A stretch of DNA of 64,000 bases, taken from positions 62,001 through 126,000 of the forward strand of contig CAIQJP010000003.1 of the NCBI GenBank assembly GCA_903872155.1, given 5' to 3'. Of the stretch, positions 17,832 through 26,399 are shown piece by piece (the stretch's first letter is position 1; every line of letters starts with the position of its first letter). Source of the DNA: an uncultured Actinomycetes bacterium. Its GTDB lineage: Bacteria; Actinomycetota; Acidimicrobiia; Acidimicrobiales; Ilumatobacteraceae. The position numbers were made by a program, and so were the translations under genes. The notes beneath the pieces were generated by a model. That model did not search any database. It had not been told where the DNA came from and saw only the letters and a program-made list of their open reading frames with translations.

Positions 17832-18787
17832 CGCTCTTCTCGCTCATAGGGCACACCAAGTGCAGCTGGTGCTCCTAGTTTGCGATGCGCAAACCGACTT
17901 GAGACGAGAACAAGGACCACAATGGTCATGACAAAGGGCAGGGCATCAAGAATGTCGCCACTGATGTTGACACCGCGAGCCTTGAGTGTGCTGCCGAGTG
18001 ACTGCAAGGCACCGAACAAATATGCGCCAAGCAGCGTGAGGCTTGGTCGCCAGAATCCGAAGATGACAAGCGCAATTGCAATCCAACCAGCGCCCTTGGT
18101 CATACCGTCAACCCAGGTCGGGACAATGGCGAGGCTGTAAAACACACCCGCAATTCCAGCAAGAGAACCGCCAAAGATGGTGTGTAAGTAGCGGTACTTG
18201 ACGACGCTGATACCCATGGCATCTGCGGTTTGTGGCGATTCGCCGACAGCACGAAGTTGGAGTCCGATACGTGTGCGGAATAAGTACACGGTCGATAACA
18301 CAGCCAAGACCCACGAAACATACGTGAGAATCGTTTGATTGAAAATAATTGGACCGATCACTGGAGTGTCCGCTAATCCGAAAACATCAAGTCGTCGAAT
18401 TTGACGTGTTGCAGGATTTTTGGCAACTTCCCAAATATTGGCAAAGTAACTCGACAAGCCAACTGCGCCCGCAAAAATAGTGATTGCCAAACCAGCCACG
18501 GTTTGGTTGGTCTTTAATGTGACGCACAAGAACGCAAGCAATGCCGACGTCAGCCCACCAGCAATCATGCCAATCACGACGGCCATCAGAACAGTAAACC
18601 AAGCGCTACCACCAACATGTTGTGAAGCCCACGCACCGCTCACGCCACCGAGCAACATCGTGCCTTCAACACCGAGGTTGAGAACACCGCTCCGTTCGGT
18701 GAAGATGCCACCGAGTGCGGCATAGAACAACGGGGTTCCGTAGAAAATCGCTGATGCGATGATGATGACGAAAATGTTGCTGTTCAT
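17828..18787 (-). CDS. BMP-type nucleoside ABC importer, permease 2
   Basis: A 319-aa integral membrane protein with 8 or more hydrophobic segments, of the branched permease family used by BMP-dependent importers (NupQ/YufQ type). Landmarks include TERSGVLNLGVEGTMLLG near the N-terminus and LRAVGESPQTADAMGI in the cytoplasmic loop that contacts the ATPase. It pairs with the next permease to form the channel. Start and stop overlap neighbours by 4 bp each, giving tight translational coupling. Confidence 0.88.
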   Translation of the reverse strand: MNSNIFVIIIASAIFYGTPLFYAALGGIFTERSGVLNLGVEGTMLLGGVSGAWASQHVGGSAWFTVLMAVVIGMIAGGLTSALLAFLCVTLKTNQTVAGLAITIFAGAVGLSSYFANIWEVAKNPATRQIRRLDVFGLADTPVIGPIIFNQTILTYVSWVLAVLSTVYLFRTRIGLQLRAVGESPQTADAMGISVVKYRYLHTIFGGSLAGIAGVFYSLAIVPTWVDGMTKGAGWIAIALVIFGFWRPSLTLLGAYLFGALQSLGSTLKARGVNISGDILDALPFVMTIVVLVLVSSRFAHRKLGAPAALGVPYEREER

Positions 18788-19887
18788 GCCGCCACCGCCG
18801 TTGTCACTCGACGATTGGCTTTAATGCGATACTTAATCAAAATTTCTCCCGCAACGGCAGTGAAGAGAATCAGTCCCTGCAAAGTGCCAACGAGGCCACT
18901 TGGGAAGTCGGGACCTTGCAAGGCAAATCCAGCGTTGGTGAGTCCACCAATTAAGACTGCAACAACGACGGTGGTGATGGGATTGAGTCGTGCGAGAGCC
19001 GCGACAACAATGCCGGTGTAGCCGTATCCCGACATTTGTAGACCTTTTCCGTCAAGAACATGACGGAAGTTGCCAACATCTGCAGCGCCGCCAAGACCAG
19101 CCAACGCACCAGATAGCGCAAGAACAAGAATGATTGTGCTGGATGTTCGGATACCTGCGTAGCGGGCAGCCTTCGGTGAGTCGGCGATGACTCCTACCTC
19201 AAAACCAAACCGAGTGCGTTTGTACAGAACCCAAACAGCGACTGCGGCAATGATTGCGATCAAAAATGACAACGGAATTTTGATTCCGCCAATTTCATAG
19301 AAGTTCCAGACCGCCCGATCAGCGATGGGCTTACCAGCGGGAAAGTTCTTCGAAGCGGGATCGCGCCAATATGACGTCGAGTTGTAAATCAAGTAACTCA
19401 AGAAAATTCCGGCGATGTAGTTGAGCATCAACGAAGTAATAATTTCGTTGGTGTTGAACCTGGCGCGCAACACTCCGACTATGGCTGCATAGAACGCACC
19501 ACACAACATTCCAACGAGGCACATTGCAACAACAACAACGCCGGTTGGTTGGCCATCGAGTGCGATACCGACTCCAGCAGCACCAACTGCACCGATGTAC
19601 AACTGGCCTTCGCCACCGATATTGATAAGTCCCATTCGGAACGCAACAGCAGCACAGAGTCCAGTAAATGCAAGCGGTGTTGCGGTTTTCAATGAACCAG
19701 AAAGTGCCCGAGTACCAGCGAAGCCACGTTCAAAAATACGGTGGTATACATCCCACGGATTTTTACCAGTAGCAAACAACACGAGTGCGCCGAGAATTAA
19801 GGCAGTCACCAACGAAAACACCGGGATCGCCCAATTCAACCATTTGGGTTGTTCGAGGCGACGTTCAAGTCTGATTGGAGATTTCAT
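18784..19887 (-). CDS. BMP-type nucleoside ABC importer, permease 1
   Basis: A 367-aa membrane protein of the NupP/YufP type: a basic N-terminus, a first helix, a periplasm-like loop with FERGFAGTRALSGSLKTATPL, then LINIGGEGQLYIGAVGAAG and the ATPase-contact loop VGVIADSPKAARYAGI. It forms the heterodimeric pore with the smaller permease. It is coupled by 4-bp overlaps to the ATPase before it and the permease after it. Confidence 0.88.
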   Translation of the reverse strand: MKSPIRLERRLEQPKWLNWAIPVFSLVTALILGALVLFATGKNPWDVYHRIFERGFAGTRALSGSLKTATPLAFTGLCAAVAFRMGLINIGGEGQLYIGAVGAAGVGIALDGQPTGVVVVAMCLVGMLCGAFYAAIVGVLRARFNTNEIITSLMLNYIAGIFLSYLIYNSTSYWRDPASKNFPAGKPIADRAVWNFYEIGGIKIPLSFLIAIIAAVAVWVLYKRTRFGFEVGVIADSPKAARYAGIRTSSTIILVLALSGALAGLGGAADVGNFRHVLDGKGLQMSGYGYTGIVVAALARLNPITTVVVAVLIGGLTNAGFALQGPDFPSGLVGTLQGLILFTAVAGEILIKYRIKANRRVTTAVAA

Positions 19888-21395
19888 ACTTTAATTCCTC
19901 CCATAGTGAGGCCGATTCGCTCACGGTCAGCACCATCTGCGGGCACTTCATCAACAATGCGACCTTCGTACATCACCAAGATGCGATCGGCCAAAGACAT
20001 GATCTCGTCAAGATCTTCACTGATGAGCAAAACACCGACACCGCTGTCGGCTGCTTGTACTAGACGCTCGCGCACTATTTCAATGGCCCCAACATCGAGA
20101 CCACGAGTTGGTGAAGCCGCGATCAAAACTTTTGGTAGCGCCGAAAATTCGCGGGCTAGCAAAACCTTCTGGACGTTGCCACCAGACAACAAGCGCACAG
20201 GTGTGTGCGAACCAGGCGTCTTAATGTCGTAACGTTCGATCAAATCGGTTGATTGAGCTCGAATCGACTGGCGCTTCAAAATTCTGAACCGAGACATAGT
20301 GCGGTAGTTCTTGAGAGCCAAGTTGTCTTCGACAGAGTGACTAGACGCGAGTCCAGTGTGCAAACGATCTTCGGGAACATGGGCAATACCTTTGGCAATG
20401 GCCGATCGTGCCTTACCCGATTGCACATTCTCGCCTTGAACTGAAATCGTTCCCGACGTCATGGGACGCATTCCAGAAATGACTTCGGCAAGTTCGCGTT
20501 GGCCGTTTCCGGCGACTCCAGCAATTCCGACAATCTCGCCGCGACCGACGGTGAGCGAGATTGATTGCAATGCAACGCGGCCACGATCATCATGTGCGCT
20601 GATGTCGGAGACATTTAAAACAACAGAACGAGCTTCCGCTGGAACTGCACGTTGTACACGGTTGAACTCGACAGATCGGCCGACCATCAAACTTGCAAGA
20701 TCACGAGTTGATGATTCACGTGTGTTGACCGTGCCGACATTACGGCCGCCACGCAACACTGTCACCCGATCGCTCACTGCCATCACTTCATCAAGTTTGT
20801 GCGAAATAAAAATGACTGTTCGACCTTCGGCAACCATGGCTCGCAAAGTCTTGAAAAGCTCCGTGGTCTCAATGGGCGTCAACACCGCAGTTGGTTCATC
20901 AAGAATGAGAACACGTGCTCCGCGATAGAGAACTTTCAAGATTTCAACACGTTGTTGTTCGCCAACACTGAGTTGCCAAATACGTGCGCTCGGATCAACG
21001 GCGAGCCCATAACGATCGCTGAGTTCTTTGACACGAGCAGCGACAGCTTTTTGATCCATGAAAATTGATGAGTCAGATTCGCCAAGTACAACATTTTCGG
21101 CGACGGTAAAAGTTGAAACAAGCCGGAAGTGCTGGTGGACCATGCCGATACCGGCGTTGAGTGCATCGCGAGGAGAATTGAACTCAACCTTTGCGCCAGC
21201 AACTTCAACAGTGCCGTCATCGGGTCGGTACAAACCGGTGAGGATGTTTGAAAGGGTCGATTTACCTGCACCGTTTTCGCCGAGGAGAGCATGCACCTCT
21301 CCAAAGTTGATATCGAGATTTACGTGGTCGTTCGCGACAACCCCTGGGAACCTTTTGACGATCCCGGTCATCTTGATGGCTGATTCGAGCCCCAT
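19884..21395 (-). CDS. BMP-type nucleoside ABC importer, double ATPase
   Basis: A 503-aa ATPase with two ABC domains, as in RbsA and NupO/YufO. Domain 1 has Walker A GENGAGKST (39-47), signature LSVGEQQR and Walker B VLILDEPT. Domain 2 has the degenerate P-loop typical of this family (GVAGNGQRE), signature LSGGNVQK and ASPTRGLD in place of a normal Walker B, so only domain 1 is expected to hydrolyse ATP efficiently. I chose the ATG preceded by AAGGAA with 4-nt spacing; a start 93 bp upstream would add a Pro/Gly-rich leader derived from the terminator hairpin. Powers uptake with the two permeases. Confidence 0.9.
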   Translation of the reverse strand: MGLESAIKMTGIVKRFPGVVANDHVNLDINFGEVHALLGENGAGKSTLSNILTGLYRPDDGTVEVAGAKVEFNSPRDALNAGIGMVHQHFRLVSTFTVAENVVLGESDSSIFMDQKAVAARVKELSDRYGLAVDPSARIWQLSVGEQQRVEILKVLYRGARVLILDEPTAVLTPIETTELFKTLRAMVAEGRTVIFISHKLDEVMAVSDRVTVLRGGRNVGTVNTRESSTRDLASLMVGRSVEFNRVQRAVPAEARSVVLNVSDISAHDDRGRVALQSISLTVGRGEIVGIAGVAGNGQRELAEVISGMRPMTSGTISVQGENVQSGKARSAIAKGIAHVPEDRLHTGLASSHSVEDNLALKNYRTMSRFRILKRQSIRAQSTDLIERYDIKTPGSHTPVRLLSGGNVQKVLLAREFSALPKVLIAASPTRGLDVGAIEIVRERLVQAADSGVGVLLISEDLDEIMSLADRILVMYEGRIVDEVPADGADRERIGLTMGGIKV

Positions 21396-21453
21396 GTCAT
21401 TCCTTCCCCGTGGACCATTGCGCCGATGGACCAATACGACATTAGATGAGAAA

Positions 21454-21479
21454 GGGGGCGGGCCATATAGCCCGCCCCC
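21454..21479 (-). terminator. GC-rich hairpin between binding-protein and ATPase genes
   Basis: Two exact 10-base GC arms (21454-21463 and 21470-21479) surround a 6-nt loop; on the minus strand it is followed by TTTCT. It sits 28 bp after the BMP gene stop. Such hairpins usually stabilise the upstream message or terminate part of the transcripts, so that the binding protein is made in excess over the membrane subunits. Structure observed; role inferred from many ABC operons. Confidence 0.75.
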
Positions 21480-21507
21480 TTCCGGCATTACCTAGATGTG
21501 CTGAAAA

Positions 21508-22800
21508 TCAGCTGGCGGGGATTTCTCCGTCGATACCAGCGACGAGGTACTGCATTCCCATCAGTTCACCATGGGTGTGTGTCACACCAGCAGCAAGTGC
21601 TTCTTTGCCAGTGTTGTCCATGATAGGTCCGGTGAATTCGCTACCAGGAGCAGCGGACAATTCGGCCATCTTGGCTTCGATCGCAGCCTGGGTGTCAGCT
21701 GACACCAATTCGCCGAACTTGCCAAGATTCACGAAACCATCAGCGATGTTTCCGTAGTAGTCGCCGGCAACCCAAGCGTGATCAAGGATTTGCTGAATAC
21801 GAGGAATCTCGTAAACATCCCAGTGGTACGAGGTAGCGGTCAACCATACGGCGCCGTAGTTCTCGCTCTGGTCACGGTTGTAACCACTCCACGGGACACC
21901 AGCAGCCAAGGCAGCGTCACCGGTCGACGGCGAGTCGATGCCCTTTTGACCAAGAGCGTCAACACCTTCGGCGATCAGGGCTTCAGCAGCCTTGCGCTCG
22001 GCAGCCGGGTCGAACCAAGTGTTCAACCAAACAACCTTGACGGTGGCGTCGGGGTTCGAAACCTGAGCACCGAGGGTCCATGCGTTAGCACCACGAACAA
22101 CTTCGGGGATCGGGAATGAAGCGAGGTAACCAAGCTTGCCGGTCTTCGATGCAGCGCCAGCGGCCATACCTGCGAGGAAGTCGGTATCTTCAGCAGCTCC
22201 GTAGAACTGTGACACGTTGGCTGCGCTCTTGTATCCAGTTGCGAACTCGAAGCACACTTCGGGGTGAGCCGCAGCCACTTCCATGATCTGATCCTGGAAT
22301 CCGAACGAGGTACCGAAAATCACGGTGTTGCCGTCAGCAATGAGGTCTTCAACGGTCTGAGCGACCTGAGGACCTTCGGGAACGTTCTCTTTGTAGGTGG
22401 TCTCAATAGCGTCACCGAAGTGCTCTTGCACAGCAAGGCGAGCTTCGTCATGAGCCTGGGTCCAGCCACCATCGTTAGTCGGTCCGACGTACACCCAAGC
22501 AGCCTTCAACGGGCCATCTGCTGGTGCACAGTCGACGACTGGGCTGGCGTCAAGTCCGCCAGCTTCGGCCGGAAGATCGGCCCATGCGGTGAAGTTCGCC
22601 AATGTGGCGCCTTCTGCTGGAGCATCGGTTGCCATGGGGGCATCGGTCTCCATGGGTGCGTCTGAACTTGCTGGTGCTTCTGAGCTGGCCGGTGCTTCGG
22701 TGCTGGTTGACGAATCATCGCCTCCACATGCCACGAGACCGATACCGAGTGCTGCAGTGAGCAGAACCGGGACAAATTTGCCCTTGGTCATCCTTTTCAT
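21508..22800 (-). CDS. BMP-family substrate-binding lipoprotein (nucleoside type)
   Basis: A 430-aa lipoprotein: lipobox LVAC with Cys25, a low-complexity Ser/Thr-Glu/Asp-Ala-Pro linker (about 28-65), then a BMP/PnrA-like binding domain (KAAWVYVGPTNDGGWTQAH, VIFGTSFGFQDQI, LGYLASFPIPEVVRGANAW, WFDPAAERKAAEALI). Such proteins deliver nucleosides or related purines to NupOPQ-type importers. A strong GGGAGG ribosome site precedes the ATG. The leader carries a hairpin and an inverted repeat described separately. First gene of a five-gene operon that ends with a Rieske oxygenase; its true ligand may therefore be a modified purine or another aromatic compound. Confidence 0.9.
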   Translation of the reverse strand: MKRMTKGKFVPVLLTAALGIGLVACGGDDSSTSTEAPASSEAPASSDAPMETDAPMATDAPAEGATLANFTAWADLPAEAGGLDASPVVDCAPADGPLKAAWVYVGPTNDGGWTQAHDEARLAVQEHFGDAIETTYKENVPEGPQVAQTVEDLIADGNTVIFGTSFGFQDQIMEVAAAHPEVCFEFATGYKSAANVSQFYGAAEDTDFLAGMAAGAASKTGKLGYLASFPIPEVVRGANAWTLGAQVSNPDATVKVVWLNTWFDPAAERKAAEALIAEGVDALGQKGIDSPSTGDAALAAGVPWSGYNRDQSENYGAVWLTATSYHWDVYEIPRIQQILDHAWVAGDYYGNIADGFVNLGKFGELVSADTQAAIEAKMAELSAAPGSEFTGPIMDNTGKEALAAGVTHTHGELMGMQYLVAGIDGEIPAS

Positions 22801-22815
22801 TTTTCCTCCCTCAGG

Positions 22816-22836
22816 GTCGGTCTAGGGGCGACCGAC
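22816..22836 (-). promoter_or_regulatory. Leader hairpin just upstream of the BMP gene ribosome site
   Basis: GTCGGTC (22816-22822) and GACCGAC (22830-22836) form a 7-bp stem with a 7-nt loop a few bases before the GGGAGG ribosome site. It could tune translation of the importer operon. I could not match it to a known riboswitch class. Confidence 0.4.
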
Positions 22837-22862
22837 ACCGAAACCTTAGTCGTTATTGAGCA

Positions 22863-22884
22863 TTGTGTGAACCAGTGCACACAA
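22863..22884 (-). promoter_or_regulatory. Candidate operator: 7-bp inverted repeat in BMP operon promoter
   Basis: TTGTGTG and CACACAA are exact inverted copies separated by 8 bp, directly downstream of a TTGACT-like -35 element read on the minus strand. The position overlaps the expected -10 or start site and suits a repressor of the importer-Rieske operon. Repeat observed; regulator unknown. Confidence 0.45.
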
Positions 22885-22987
22885 AAAGTCAACACGCCGT
22901 TAACAATTCGTGGTGGATGACCAATCAGAGGGGTTGCTTAAAGCGCTGAACGGTGGTTCTGCTCCCAATTTTGGAATATTCAGGAGC

Positions 22988-23383
22988 TCATGAATTGAAA
23001 GTCACGATGATCGCCGCGTCAGCAACAGACTGACGCTTGATCTTTGATGTGATGGCGCTCGACCAGGTTAAGAGTCGAAACTGAATCTTGTATTTGTTAC
23101 GCATCGCCTGATAGACGGGTTCGCATTCGGCTCCAGTAACAACCCGAGCTGTTGCTTCGATGACTGGCGTGCCGGCGACGACTCGACCGCGAACATCGCA
23201 TTGTTGAAGTGTGGCGTTCGGATTATTGCGAAGGCGTTTGACTTTTCCTGAGTCACCACCAACGGTGAAACATGCTTGGTTGTCGCCGAACGGGGCAATC
23301 CACACCGCCGTCTTGACAGCCACTCCGGTTTTACGGAACGTACTGAACAAGACGTAACGGTTGTGGGCTATTTCAGCGTTCAT
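22988..23383 (-). CDS. PPOX-class (F420/FMN-binding split-barrel) oxidoreductase
   Basis: A 131-aa split-barrel flavin-fold protein. It matches the F420-binding PPOX group typified by Rv2061: YVLFSTFRKTGVAVKTAVW, then GDSGKVKRLRNNPNATLQQCDVRGRV and a terminal VYQAMRNKYKIQF. These proteins reduce small substrates with F420H2 or FMN, or bind the cofactor. I chose the ATG overlapping the helicase stop (11 bp overlap); a start 33 bp upstream in the same frame is possible. Substrate unknown. Consistent with an actinobacterium that makes F420. Confidence 0.8.
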   Translation of the reverse strand: MNAEIAHNRYVLFSTFRKTGVAVKTAVWIAPFGDNQACFTVGGDSGKVKRLRNNPNATLQQCDVRGRVVAGTPVIEATARVVTGAECEPVYQAMRNKYKIQFRLLTWSSAITSKIKRQSVADAAIIVTFNS

Positions 23384-25190
23384 CTCGATACAACCGGACA
23401 TTGGCTTTTTTGCCACGGATGCTGACGTTCTTCATGGTGTTCAAGATGTTGTCCATCTCGTTGCCTGGAACTTCAACGATTGAGAACTGATCAGAAACTT
23501 TGATGTCACCGATGTCGCGACCAGAGATGCCACTTTCGTTAGCAATTGCTCCGACTAAGTCCTGAGGGCGGATACCAGCTTTGCGGCCGAGTCCGACGTA
23601 CAACTTGGCGGTCGGTCCTGATCCGCGTCCACGAGCTGGTCCACGTTCGAAGCGTCCACCACGGTCGGGGCGCTCATCGCGACCAAAACGACTGCTGCGA
23701 TCGTTACTACCGCTGCGATCGAAACGTTCGCGGCTGTCACCACGACTGTCGCCGCGACGATCATCACGTCGTCCATCACGACCATCACGTCCGTCGCGAC
23801 GATCGCCACGATCACGACGATCACGAGGGTCACCGTTTGACAAGTCGGGAATGTCGACTTCTTCAAGTGATGACTGTTCGGCATCATGTGTGAGTTTGAT
23901 TGCGGCTAGAGCGATTTGTTCAATGTTGAACTCTTGCAACAGGTCGGTCAAGACCGATTCGAATCGTTCTTGCGATCCGCCAGCCAAGGCCTCACGCAAT
24001 GTTTCGGTGGTGAGTTCCATTTGACGGGCACGGAGTGCTTCAACCGACGGAACCTTTTCGAACGGAATCTTGATCTTGGTGAGACGCTCAATGTTCTGAA
24101 GCATGCGCTGTTCGCGAGGTTCAGCCAAAGTAATTGCGACACCTTCACGTCCGGCACGGCCAACACGACCGATGCGGTGCACATACGACTCTGGTGCTGA
24201 AGGCACGTCGTAGTTCACAACATGGGTGAGGTGATCAATGTCGAGACCACGGGCAGCAACGTCGGTTGCAATGAGCAACTCGGCGACGCCTGAACGTACT
24301 CGACCCATCACGCGGTCGCGCTGTTCTTGATCCATTCCACCGTGAAGTGCCTCGGCGCGGTAACCGCGTCCGTTCAGTGTCTCGGTGAGTTGATCAACTT
24401 CGCCACGAGTACGGCAGAAAACAATGGCTGCTTCTGGTGCTTCAATGTCAAGAATGCGGCCGAGGGCTGCGGCCTTGTGGTGACGCGGAATCATGTATGC
24501 CGACTGCTTCACCAAAGGCGAAGTTCCAGCTTCGGTTGTTGAACGCTGAATCGTGATGCGAATTGGATCACGTTGATGACGACGGGCAATGGCATCAATG
24601 CGTGGTGGCATCGTTGCCGAGAACAGAACCGTCTGGCGCTCTTTCGGTGTTGATTCAAGAATTGCTTCAAGATCTTCGGCAAACCCCATGTCGAGCATTT
24701 CGTCGGCCTCGTCAAGAACCACCATTTGAATGTTCTCAAGCTTGAGTGTCTTCTTGCGAATGTGGTCAAGAGCGCGTCCTGGTGTTGCCACCACGACGTG
24801 GGTGCCACGACTCAAAGCGTCGATCTGACGTCCGATGGGCTGGCCACCGTAAATCGGAACGCAACGAGCACGAAGATCGTGTCCGTACTTATAGATGGCC
24901 TCAGAAACCTGCATCGCAAGTTCGCGGGTTGGCACGAGAACCAACGCCACTGGCGATGGTCGATCGTTATTCATGTCAAGTAATTGCAAAATCGGCAACG
25001 CGAACGCTGCTGTTTTACCGGTACCGGTTGCGGCTTGACCCAAAAGGTCTTTGCCGTTAATCATGTGGGGAATGGCCTCGCGTTGAATAGGCGTCGGTTC
25101 CTCGTAGCCAAGGCCCGCCAGGGCCTTAAGTATCTCTGGACGTAGTCCTAAATCGGCAAAGCCGGTGTCCACGCTGGTTGATGTATCCAT
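23373..25190 (-). CDS. deaD: DEAD-box RNA helicase (DeaD/CsdA type)
   Basis: A 605-aa ATP-dependent RNA helicase. Core motifs in order: Q motif (PTPIQ), ATGTGKT, PTREL, TPGR, DEADEM, SAT, VFCRT, ATDVAARGLD and HRIGRVGRAG. After the core come a spacer, an Arg/Asp/Gly-rich flexible stretch of roughly 70 residues and a C-terminal DbpA-type RNA-binding domain (KLYVGLGRKAGIRPQDL to VSIRGKKANVRLY). The arrangement matches cold-shock and ribosome-assembly helicases. AGGAGA lies before the ATG. The repetitive coding of the RGD-rich segment explains the low-complexity DNA near 23.7-23.85 kb. Confidence 0.93.
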   Translation of the reverse strand: MDTSTSVDTGFADLGLRPEILKALAGLGYEEPTPIQREAIPHMINGKDLLGQAATGTGKTAAFALPILQLLDMNNDRPSPVALVLVPTRELAMQVSEAIYKYGHDLRARCVPIYGGQPIGRQIDALSRGTHVVVATPGRALDHIRKKTLKLENIQMVVLDEADEMLDMGFAEDLEAILESTPKERQTVLFSATMPPRIDAIARRHQRDPIRITIQRSTTEAGTSPLVKQSAYMIPRHHKAAALGRILDIEAPEAAIVFCRTRGEVDQLTETLNGRGYRAEALHGGMDQEQRDRVMGRVRSGVAELLIATDVAARGLDIDHLTHVVNYDVPSAPESYVHRIGRVGRAGREGVAITLAEPREQRMLQNIERLTKIKIPFEKVPSVEALRARQMELTTETLREALAGGSQERFESVLTDLLQEFNIEQIALAAIKLTHDAEQSSLEEVDIPDLSNGDPRDRRDRGDRRDGRDGRDGRRDDRRGDSRGDSRERFDRSGSNDRSSRFGRDERPDRGGRFERGPARGRGSGPTAKLYVGLGRKAGIRPQDLVGAIANESGISGRDIGDIKVSDQFSIVEVPGNEMDNILNTMKNVSIRGKKANVRLYRDER

Positions 25191-25245
25191 GAGCGTTTCT
25201 CCTGCTCTGTAAGGTTGTCCAGCCTACGGCTTATATACCCCAAAC

Positions 25246-25404
25246 GTGTTGTATGCCAAATGTGTGGCACAACATGGGTCACACGCTGGTGTTGATGTCT
25301 CAGAACTTGAAGTCTCTGAACGCACGCAATGTGAATGCGGCGTCTTGCAACTTGTTGAGATGTTTGATCCAGACCTGCCCGATGAACACTTTTCAAATGC
25401 TTGA
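25246..25404 (+). CDS. Possible 52-aa leader/small protein before the crotonase gene
   Basis: A GTG-initiated frame of 52 codons (MLYAKCVAQHG... to ...PDLPDEHFSNA) whose TGA stop overlaps the TTG start of the next gene (TTGA). Its composition is protein-like and acidic, with a CEC pair, unlike the neighbouring frames. The overlap could serve translational coupling and would explain the weak TTG start that follows. No family recognised; it could be a chance frame. Confidence 0.35.
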   Translation: MLYAKCVAQHGSHAGVDVSELEVSERTQCECGVLQLVEMFDPDLPDEHFSNA

Positions 25405-26399
25405 GTCAGGCGTACTCTGCCAGGGTGCTTGCTCAGTTCTCAACCCCTGAATTCTCGAGCCGTTGTGAGCTTGATCGCGAGTCACTCAGCCCATTTCGGG
25501 GCGTGACAGTGGCCCTCGTTGATACCGACCCAATCAACAACATGGCTCCCATCGGGTCAATCCCGTGCATTGTGGTGGGCCGCCGAGGAAGCGAGGCTGA
25601 CCTGACGACTCATTGCGATGTTGTTGTTGACAACGATGACGAATTAGATGAGATTTTGAAGACTATCGAAAGGTCTCCTCACGCAGCTCTCGCCGCAGTG
25701 TTGTTGTTGCGCGGAGTTGAAAACCGGACCATTGAGGAATCTCTCATTGCCGAGTCGACGACATATTCACTCTTGCAAGGTGGTGCCGAATTCGCGCAGT
25801 GGAAAAATCACCGAGTCGGTAGAGAAAGCGAAGCTGCGGGAGAAGCAGAAGTATTGAGTGAGCGATTAGACAATCACCTCACAGTGACTCTCAATCGTCC
25901 AGCGCGACGAAACGCCTTTTCATCAAACATGAGGACTGCACTGGCAGAAATACTGCAGGTTGCCTTAATTGATGAGAGCATTCAGTCCGTCACGTTGCGT
26001 GGGGCAGGTTCTAACTTTTCAAGCGGTGGTGACCTTGATGAATTTGGGTCTTTCACGGATTCACTTTCGTCTCATATCTCAAGGTTGACTTCGAATGTTG
26101 CGGTAAGTCTGAATATCCTTCAAGAACGCCTCGGGACAAAATTGCGTTGTGAAATTCACGGCGAAAACTTCGGTGCCGGTGTTGAACTAGCCGCCTTCGC
26201 GGGATGGGTCGTTGCAAATCGCGAAACTCGATTTTGTCTTCCGGAGATCGCTTTAGGTCTTGTTCCGGGTGCAGGCGGAACCGCGAGCTTGCCGCGACGT
26301 ATTGGGCGACAACGAACTACTTGGTTGGCGCTAACTGGTCGAGCAATTGATGCGCAAAAGGCTTTCGAATGGGGCCTCATTGATGAAATTTCTACCTGA
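25401..26399 (+). CDS. Enoyl-CoA hydratase/isomerase (crotonase) family protein
   Basis: A 332-aa protein. The C-terminal 180 residues are a crotonase domain: LNRPARRNAFSSNMRTAL, the oxyanion-hole region NFSSGGDLDEFG, GAGVELAAFAGWVVAN and LPEIALGLVPGAGGTASLPRRIG. Residues 1-150 are an extra N-terminal region ending in YSLLQGGAEFAQW, seen in actinobacterial crotonases that neighbour CoA-transferases. The TTG start is uncertain; GTG codons lie further in. It overlaps the following CoA-transferase gene by 17 bp, so the two probably act in the same acyl-CoA pathway. Substrate unknown. Confidence 0.78.
   Translation: MSQAYSARVLAQFSTPEFSSRCELDRESLSPFRGVTVALVDTDPINNMAPIGSIPCIVVGRRGSEADLTTHCDVVVDNDDELDEILKTIERSPHAALAAVLLLRGVENRTIEESLIAESTTYSLLQGGAEFAQWKNHRVGRESEAAGEAEVLSERLDNHLTVTLNRPARRNAFSSNMRTALAEILQVALIDESIQSVTLRGAGSNFSSGGDLDEFGSFTDSLSSHISRLTSNVAVSLNILQERLGTKLRCEIHGENFGAGVELAAFAGWVVANRETRFCLPEIALGLVPGAGGTASLPRRIGRQRTTWLALTGRAIDAQKAFEWGLIDEIST

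Noticed and set aside
22948-22959. GAACGGTGGTTC as a second LexA box
   Set aside because: It fits GAAC-N4-GTTC, but about one chance match is expected in this window, it is about 150 bp from a transporter gene with no SOS link, and the central bases are not LexA-like.
23700-23850. Tandem DNA repeat or CRISPR-like array
   Set aside because: The repetition is CGN/GAY codon usage of the Arg/Asp/Gly-rich helicase tail, without fixed unit or spacers.
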